The translations under genes and the position numbers were made by a program. A stretch of 10,214 bases of DNA from an archaeon (GTDB lineage: Archaea; Micrarchaeota; Micrarchaeia; Norongarragalinales; SBBD01): the NCBI GenBank assembly GCA_005239845.1, contig SBBD01000089.1:1-10214 (forward strand), given 5' to 3'. This document shows positions 1-9,000 of the stretch, piece after piece; positions within the stretch are counted from its first letter, which is position 1, and every line of letters starts with the position of its first letter. The notes beneath the pieces are model-generated. The model was not told where the DNA came from, ran no database searches, and saw nothing but the letters and a program-made list of their open reading frames with translations.

Positions 1-2
1 CT

Positions 3-3000
3 TTCAATACTTCTGTTGTTCAAGGGCCCAATTTCAGCACTTCTAACCTCAGCATCGAATATCTTTCCGGCAATGAAACCAGCGTAAGCCGAAGCGGCAG
101 CAACACGACCCTCTTCATTCTACGAGCGCTAGACATAGAAAACAACACCTATTTGCCCGCCAACGTCAACGCCACGTTCTGGGTAACCACGGACGGCAGC
201 GCTTTCGACCTAGGGAACTACACGCCACGCACGAACGGTTCGGGCCACTTCAATCTCAGCTTCAATCCCTCCTGCAGCTACCAAGCCCTCAAGCAGGCGT
301 GGAAAGGAGGCATCAACGACTCGTGTTACACGGCGCTCAACAGTTCTGCATTCAACGTGACGGTCCTCGGCAATTTCAACTTGAGCGTTTTGGCGCCTCC
401 CAGCGGCACAGAATATTTGCGGGGAGAAAACGTCACCTTGCGAGTGAACGCCTCCGACGACTGCAGCGCGCCCATCAGCGGCGCCACCGTCAACCTCACG
501 GTTCAACAAAGCAGCACGAACCGCATCTGTTCTCCCGTGGAAGCCAACGGGAGCGGCGTCTACAACTGCACGCAGAACACGAGCGGGTGGAGCACGCGCT
601 TCTACAACCTTTCCGTGAGTGCCAACAAGACCTTCCACAGCAACGACTCTACGCTCTTCCAGAACGCGTTCTTCATTGAAACGGTTCCCCTCCTCAACGG
701 CTCCAACATTTCCAAGACGCTGGGAGGATGGGGCGAGTATTTCAACTTTACCGTCAATGCCAGCGACGAAGACGGGGATGGTCTGACCGTGTATTTGTGG
801 GAACGCAAGCGGGAGACCGGCAACTGGCAGCTTCTCTACCAGACCGCGGTTACTGGCATGCAGCAAGTCGTCAGCTACAACTACGCGCACGGCCAGTGCT
901 CCACGTTCCAGAACGACCCCTTGCGGCAGTTCAAGTGGAACGCCACCGAAGATGATGTGTGGAACGCCAGCACGGACGCCAACCAGAGCAACTACACGCT
1001 TGAGCAGGACGATTTGGTGGTGCTCGTGGAAACGGGCGCTAACCAGAGCATCTACCGCGCTTCCACGGACGCGCGCAACCTCTCCGTTAGATTCAACGAC
1101 AGCGACACGAACACGAGTATTGGAGCGGGCTTCGAAGGCAAGATTTGGATCACGCAAGACGGAAGCACGTACACCTTCAGCCAACAAGTCTTCTCGAACA
1201 GTTCCGGCCACGTGCGCTACCAGTTCGACCCCGCCTGCACCTTCAGCGTCGGAAACCAGACGTGGAAAGCCGAATTCGTGAACACGTCCCCCACGCAATG
1301 CTGGAAGCCCACGAATTCTTCCGCGTTCTATTTCAACCTGACCACGCTCCTGAATGCCACCCTCGTGTACCCCAATGGCACCAAGTTCTTCCGCGGCCAG
1401 GACATCGCGCTCTTGGCGGACGTGTTCGATGAGTGCCTTAACGGCGTCTCCGGCGTCACGACGGTGCTCAACGTCTCGCAGCAAGGAGGCAGCACGTTCC
1501 AGTGCCCGAGCGTCAACGACTCCCTCAATGGCTCGTACAACTGCACCATTCCCTCCGCTTCCACCGCAAGCATGTCCACCGGAAACTACAACGCCACCTA
1601 CGAAGGCAAGAAGACCTTCTACAACTACACGCACGTAACGCGAACGAACGCCTATACGCTTACCTCGCGCACGGAACTTTCCAACCACAACGTGCGTGCG
1701 GCCTCTGGCACTTCCACGGACGGTTGGGGTGCGGCTTGGACGTTCAATGTCACCGTGCTGGACATCGAAGGAGACCTCGTCAACGTCTCGCTCTGGAAGT
1801 ACGGAGGGGATGGAGTGTGGAGGAACATCAATTCCACGGTGAACACGTTCGAAAATCCAACGGTAGTGAGCTTCCGCCATACGTTCGCCTGCGGGGACAT
1901 TGGCGCGAACTACTTCAAGTTCAACGCCACGGACTACAGCAACAACAACACGAACGAGACCTCCAATTTGTCCTTCAGCGTCACGCAAGACCTCGTGCGC
2001 ATCGACTTCAACCTCGGCGCCGGCAACACCGTCAACCGCTCTGGCACGAACACGGATACGTTCGAAGTCCTCGTGGTAGATACGGACAAGGTGCCCGAGG
2101 CCGCCGTGGGAAGCAACGTCAACACGTCGTTCTGGGTCACTTACGACGGCAGCAATTACGACAACGGCACGTACAACCTCACGTCTTCCGGAGGATTCTC
2201 CCGCCTGAATTTCGACCCTAGCTGCTCTTACAGCTCGCAGCCTCAGCAGTGGAAGGCCGGCGTTCTCAACGCCACCTGCTACCAGAACGTGAACACGTCC
2301 GGAAGCTTTGCCGTCACCGTCAAAGGCCAGCTCAAGGTCAACGTCACGCAGCCCTACTTCAACCAGAGCTTTCCCGTAGGAAGCGCCGTGGTCCTCAAGG
2401 CCAACGTCACCTCCGAATGCGGGGACGGGAGAACCAACGCGAGTACGAACATTACGCTTTTCTCTCCCGTGAGCGTGGAAGAGGCCTGCGGAACTATTTA
2501 CAATGAGAGCGGCGGGGTCTACAATTGCACGTGGAACACGGCGCTCCACCAGGGAGGCAACTGGAGCGTCAAGCTCAACGCGAGCGAGGCCAACTTCTTC
2601 TTCAACGTCACCACGTTCAGCAACCAAATCTGGCTCAACAACACGCCGCCCAACGTGAGCAATTTCACTGTCTCGCCCTCCCTGGGGGGATGGAGCGAAG
2701 CCTACAACTTTTCCGCGTTTGTCAACGACTCGCAATCCGACAACGTGACGTGCACGCTCTTCCTCACCACAAACAACGGCCTATCTTGGAGTGCCCGCGG
2801 TTCCTACAACCTTACGAACGGCTTGGGCGCCTGCACACTGAATGTCTCGAACCTCGCGTGCGGGGACATCGGCAGCGACAACGTGTTTCGCTGGCAGGTC
2901 AGCGACGGCACCAACCAGTTCAACACCAGCAACCAGTCCGGCTTCACGGTGGAAGCCAATGATGTCAACGTCTCCTTGGTGCAAGGCAATGCCAGCACCG

Positions 3001-6000
3001 TCAACCGCACAGGAACGAACTCCACGCCATTCGTATTACGCATCTACAACATCGACAACTCGAGCTGGGCCGCCTCGGGCGTCAACGGTTCCATTTGGGT
3101 CACGAGGGATGGAGGCAACTTCCTCGCATGGACGAATACCACGAACGGTACGGGCCACCTTTCCATTGCCTTCAACCCGGACTGCAACTATAACGTGGGC
3201 ATCCAGAACTGGACGGGCGGCGTGGCCGGAGATGTTTGCTACAAGACCACGAACGCCTCCAGCAATTTCTCCACCAACCTCACCGGCCAGCTCGTCAATA
3301 CGCTTACTTCTCCAAATCAGCTCTCCGTCACCCGCGGAACCAACGTCACCATGCTGGGTTCGGTGGCGGACGAGTGTGGCGTCGACGTGCTGGCAGCGAC
3401 GGTGCGGTTCCACTCCCACTTGGAAAGCAACTTTTCTTACAACCTCACTTGCAGTCCCACGGTAGAGGTCGGCACGGGCCAATACAATTGCTCGCAGCAA
3501 ACCGGCAACCTTTCCGCGAACTGGTACACGACCTTTATGAACTCCTCGAAGACGTTCTACAACGTCGGCACCTTCAACCGCAGCCGCGCCTTCTTCCTCG
3601 AGACCACTCCTGCCCTCTCCAGCGTTGCCCAGGAAAAAACCGTAGGAGGTTGGGGAGAGCGGTTCCCCTTCAGCGTCGTGGTCGCGGACGAGGATGCGGA
3701 CCTTGTTACGCTCCGCTTGTTCACGCGCGCCTTTGGCTCGGGCTCATGGGAAGAAAAGAATGTCACATCCCTCTCCTACCCGCAAAACCAAAACGTTTCG
3801 CTCTCGGCCACCGGCTACACCTGTGCCGACATCAAAATCTTCGAGTACTACTTCACGGCTACCGACAACCACACGTACAGCACGAACACGACGCCGCAGA
3901 ACTTCACCATTGAGAAGGACGACATTCGCGTTGATCTCTTCTCCGGAAACAATTCCCTTGTTTACCGCAATGGCACTCACCAAGCCAACGTTTCCTTCCG
4001 CGTGTACGACAACGACACGAGCACCGTGCTCGGCGTTGGAGAAAACACGACGTTCTGGGTTACTACGGAAGGAGGCATTTTTGATGCGGGCACTGCAGGA
4101 GCCACGCTCTCCGGGGGATGGTTCAACATCAGCTTCGACCCCTCCTGTTCCTACAACGTCGGCATCCAGCAGCTTCGAGGCGGCTCGGACCACAACACGT
4201 GCTACAAGAACGCGAACTCCACGAACGTCACGCTGCAAGTCTATTCCGACTTGCGTCCCCAGGTCACCTTCCCCAACGGACAAGGATACTTGCAGGGAGA
4301 CCCCATTGTCCTTCGCACGAATCTCACGGACGACTGCAGTCTGGTGTCCGATGCGACGCCCTCCATGACCGTGATTACCGATGTAGGAGGACCGAAAACG
4401 TGCAGCAACTTCTCGAACGGAGGAGGCACGTACAACTGCACGTGGAACTCCGCCGCGCAGCCCCGGGGCTGGTACAACGCCACCTTCAACGTGTCGAAAG
4501 CTTTCTACAACAACAACGGCACCATCAAACCCTACACGTTCTTTTTGGGAACCGCGCCCGTGCTTTCCAACTTCCTCATCAACAACACGGGTGGAAACTT
4601 TACGGCAGGATGGGGCGAAGCCTACAAGTTCACCGTCTCTCTTACGGATACGGACCAGAACACGAACAACGTGAGCCTCTGGAAAAGCGTGGACAACAGC
4701 ACGTGGGCGCTGGTGCGCATGCAACAGGTTCCCACACCCATCGGCACGACGGTCACGTTCATCGAGCGCTTCGCCTGCACCGACATGGGCTTCCGGTACT
4801 ACAAGATCAACAGCACGGACCCGTTCGGCTTCACGGCGGAAACCTCGGCGCTCAACTTGACCCACGAACGCGACGACGTGCAGCTCACCATTGGAAGCGA
4901 CAGCAACACGAGCATCCGTCGCTTGGGAAGCAATACGGCCTACCTCCGCTTCATTATCTACGACTCCGACAACGTCACCTACCCCAACAACAGCATCGGC
5001 AACTTCTGGATCTCGCAGGATGGGACCAACATCGCCGTCAACTACACGTGCAGCACTTCGGAAGGCAACTGCACGACCACTTTCGACCCCGCCTGCTCCT
5101 ATAACGCCACTCCCCAAGTATGGATTGGAGGCGCGCTAGATTCCTGCCTCAAACTCGTGAACACGACCAACCAAACCCTCGCCGTCATCGGCCAGCTCTA
5201 CATCAACTTCACGCCTCCCATCAACGGAAACTACACGGCAAGATACCAGAACTTCACGCTCAATAGCACCGTGCGCGACGAGTGCAGCGTGCCCGTCAAC
5301 GATGGCAACGTGACCTGGTACAATGAGTCCAGCTTGATCCTTGCCACCGGATACAATACCACCTGGAGCGTCCCTGCAAACTACAAACGGGGAATCACGA
5401 CCATCAATGCCACCACCAACCGCTCCTCCTACGACCAAGGCACGAATACGAGCACGTTGAGCGTGTTCGGCTGGAGCAAGATTGGCTACATCGACCCACC
5501 CAATGGAAGCTCGTATACGGCTGGCCAAACCGTGTCCGTCGTCTGCAAGCCTCAAGACAACGTCACGGGCTCCTTCCTCAGCGGCTACACGATCTACTTC
5601 TGGAAGGACGGCTTGCTACAGCAGACCTCGGTAACGGATGGCGCTGGCAGCGCCACGTGGCTCTGGAGCACCGGCAGTGATACTCCCGGCTACCACAACG
5701 TGTCCTGCAACCTTTCTGCGGATGTCTCGCAGTACTACAACGTTTCCATTCCCTTCAACAACACCATCGTGGCCATCGCCCGTCCTTACGTCATTGACCA
5801 GATCACAGTAACCCCTACCAGCATCTACCGCAACGACTCCTTTTCGCCGCGGGAAGCCAACTTCAGCCTGCACGTGAAGGATGCGCTTTCGAACGCCATC
5901 GATGCCACGGTGCGCCTCTACAACCAAACGGGCGCGCAAGTAGGAAACTGCACCGTCAACTCTGGAGGCAGCTGCTATATCCTGTTCAACGCCACCGACA

Positions 6001-9000
6001 ACACGACCCCGAGCAACTACTCCTTCTACGTGAATGCCTCGGGCCCCAGCGCCACGAATTCGAGCACGAACCAGACGTGGCTCATCATCAAAGGCGTGCT
6101 GGTGTCCAACATCACGGCACCGTTGAACGGGACGGTCTACAGCAAAGCACAAACCGCAGGCTTTACCGCTACTGTAAGGGACGAGAACAACAACCCCCCG
6201 GTCACACTCATTACGTGGTATAACGAGACGGCGGCCATTGGCACGAACTCCCCCTTCAACTTCCCCCTCACCACGCAGTCTCCCGGCGTCCGCAACTTCA
6301 CCGTGCAAGCCTCCTTGTCCAACTACGATGACGGCAATAAAACCATTCAATTGCAAATCAACGGCCTAGCGGACGTCAGCGTCGTCGACCCTCCGCACTT
6401 GAGCCAGTCCGCCTACCCCAACAACATCACCGTCGTCTGCAAGGTCAAAGACCGCGACTCCTCGCTCGGCATCGCGAACTACAACGTCAGCTTCTACTAC
6501 AATTACACGTCCGGCTACGTCTTTTGGCAAAACGCTTCCACGAACGCGCAAGGCAACGCTTCCCTCAACTTTACGCCGTCGCAGAAAGGCAACGTCAATT
6601 TCCGGTGCGTCGTGTATGATGACGTGCCCAAGTTCTATAGCGCCGGCACGAACGAGAGCGTCATCCTCGTCAACATCCTCGACTTGAGGCCCCCGCAATT
6701 CTTCAACGTTTCCCTGCTTCCGAACAGTTCCCTGGAAGCCAACCTGAACTTCACGAACATCACCGCGGACATCACGGACGACACCAACGTCTCGTTCGTT
6801 TTCGCGCGCCTCTTTTTCGCCAACGGCAGCTTCGAAGAACGCAACCTGACGTATGCGGGAGGAAACCGCTATTTCTACGTCTATACGCCGCGCTATGACG
6901 GCCTCCATAACGTCACGCTTTTTGCCTACGACTTGCCTCCCGAGAGCAACTCCAACACCACCTTTGCCGGCAACGTTTCCGTCTTCGGCAAAACGAACGC
7001 CTCCCTCAACGTTTCCCCGTCCACGGTAACGGCGACGGGAGTAACCCAGGACAACGGGTACAGCTTCGTACTCCTGGTCAACTACACGGTCACCGGCCCA
7101 GTAGCCTCGAACTACACCAACCTCACGGTGTCGGACGACTCCTCCAGCGAAATTGCCTACAACGAAAGCCTCAAGCAATGCGGGAGAGTTGCCCCCAACA
7201 CGACGTGCTACTGGGCCGTTCAAGTTACTGTACTTTCCCGGACGCCCTCCAAAGTCATCACGGTCTCCCTCAACGCGAGCTGGAAGAACGCTGACCTCAC
7301 CTACAACTCTACCCTCAACGCCACCACCATTATCGTGGCCTCCAACCCGCGTTTAGGCCTCACTCCTACGAGCATCAACGCCACCACGCCGCACGGCCAG
7401 CTCACGCCGCTCGGCAACGTCACCGTGAGAGCCTACGGGAACGAGCAGCTCTTGGGCGTCGCCGTTTCTACCGTGGGAGGAAACCTTTCCACGGCATGCC
7501 CCGGCTGCCAGCTGATTTTGTTCCCGAACTCGACGGACTCCTTGCCTGCAGGAAACAACATGACCGTATTCGCCAATGTCTCCGTTCCCTCCGGACAGGC
7601 TCCGGGCCTGTACTGGACCTACCTCAACGCCAGTTCCACGAATGATGGCAGTAACTTGACGTTGCTCAACCTCCAGGTGCCTTCCAACGGCTCGTGGGTT
7701 TCCTCGCCCTCCAGTTTCGGCAACGTGTCCGTGGCGCCCAACACCAGCGGCTTCATCGGAAACATCACGGTAACGAATATTGGAAACATCGATGTGGACC
7801 TCCAGTTCTTCCGGCAAGGCAGCATCACTCCCTTCATCACCATTTCCCCTCTTGCAACCAACCTCCCCAAGCAAGCCTCGCAAAACATTACGGTAACGTT
7901 CAGCATTCCTTCCGGCACGTCTCCGGGCCTCTATGAAGGCAACATTTCCATCCAGAGCACGAACGGCACGCCGCTCTCGCGCAACATCGCCTTGAACCTC
8001 AATGTCAGCGACACGCCTCCCAACATCCAGAACGTGACGGCAACTCCTTCTTCCTTTGAGGTTATCGATGGCAACACCACGATTCGCGCCAACATTACCG
8101 ACAACTTCGGCATCACGAGCGCTTGGAGCAGCTTGCGCGCGCCCAACGGCACCATCATCAACCTTTCCATGACGGCCAACGGCACGCTCTACAACGCCTC
8201 CTACTCCAGCTCTTCTGGCGGCACCCACCAACTCCAAGTCTGCGCCAACGACACGGCAGGGCTCACCAGTTGTTCCAACGCCACCAACCTTACCGTGGCC
8301 GCCACCACCAACTTCTCCATCGCGGCCAACGCCTCCTTCCTGCAAGTCGCCAACCTCACCCAACGCAGCAACAGCACCTCTGCAGTCAACTTCAGCCTAT
8401 TCAATTCAGGGTTTGCTAGGGCCTTCAACGCCACCCTCAACCTTTCCTCCCTCAACGGCACCAACGTTTCCGCCTCGCCTTCCCTTCTTGCGTACGGTAC
8501 GGTTCTCGCCAATGCCACCGCTTACAATGCCTCCTTCATTACCGTGCGCGCGGGAACCGCTCCCGGCAACTATTCGCTCAACCTCACCGCCAACTGGACG
8601 AACCGCGACAACTCCACGCAACAAAACGCTACGCTCTACACGGTTCAAGTCCTTCCGAATCCCCTCCTCAACCTGTCCGAAGAAGCGGTCTCCTTAAGCG
8701 TTCCCGCCGGCACCTCCGGAAGCGCGCTCTTCACGCTGGCCTCGGAAGGAAACGCCAACGTCTCCGGCATCACGCTCTCGTGCGCTTCTGGAACCGTCTG
8801 CTCCGCCCCACTCGTTGTAACACTTACCCCCTCCAGCCTTTCCTCTCTAGCTGCCGGCGCAAACACCTCCATCAACCTTACCGTTACCGTCCCTGCCGGC
8901 TATCCAGGAGGCGTCTATACCGGCACCCTTTACGCCAATTCCTCGAACGGCACCTCTGACCTGCTCTCCATTACCTTGACGGTGCCCACCAACCTCACGT

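Noticed and set aside
1502-2221. Forward frame of 239 codons in another phase
   Set aside because: His/Arg/Gln-rich product typical of an out-of-phase reading of AAC- and ACG-rich DNA; overlaps the conserved repeat frame entirely.
210-2735. Reverse-strand open frame of 841 codons as a real gene
   Set aside because: It is codon-aligned with the forward gene and open only because TTA, CTA and TCA are rare there. Its product is an unstructured-looking Val/Arg/Glu/Gly-rich string with no recognisable domain, while the forward frame shows periodic conserved motifs.
4118-5104. Forward frame of 328 codons in another phase
   Set aside because: Out-of-phase Gln/His/Leu/Arg-rich reading of copies 5 and 6, without domains; the frame-3 reading carries the conserved motifs.
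3744-5117. Reverse-strand frame of 457 codons as a gene
   Set aside because: Same codon-aligned shadow of the forward gene; it crosses the boundaries of repeat copies 4, 5 and 6 without any signal of its own.
42-5477. Repeat array as an assembly artefact or very recent expansion
   Set aside because: Copies share motifs but differ at most positions in both protein and DNA, so they are old duplications rather than duplicated reads.
7497-7508. CPGC (residues 2499-2502) as a thioredoxin-like redox site
   Set aside because: Only the four-residue pattern matches; the surroundings are a beta-sandwich, not a thioredoxin fold. A short structural disulfide is the simpler reading.
7353-8363. Reverse-strand frame of 336 codons as a gene
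   Set aside because: Codon-aligned shadow over the NEW3-like domains; low-complexity Val/Gly/Arg composition and no motif.
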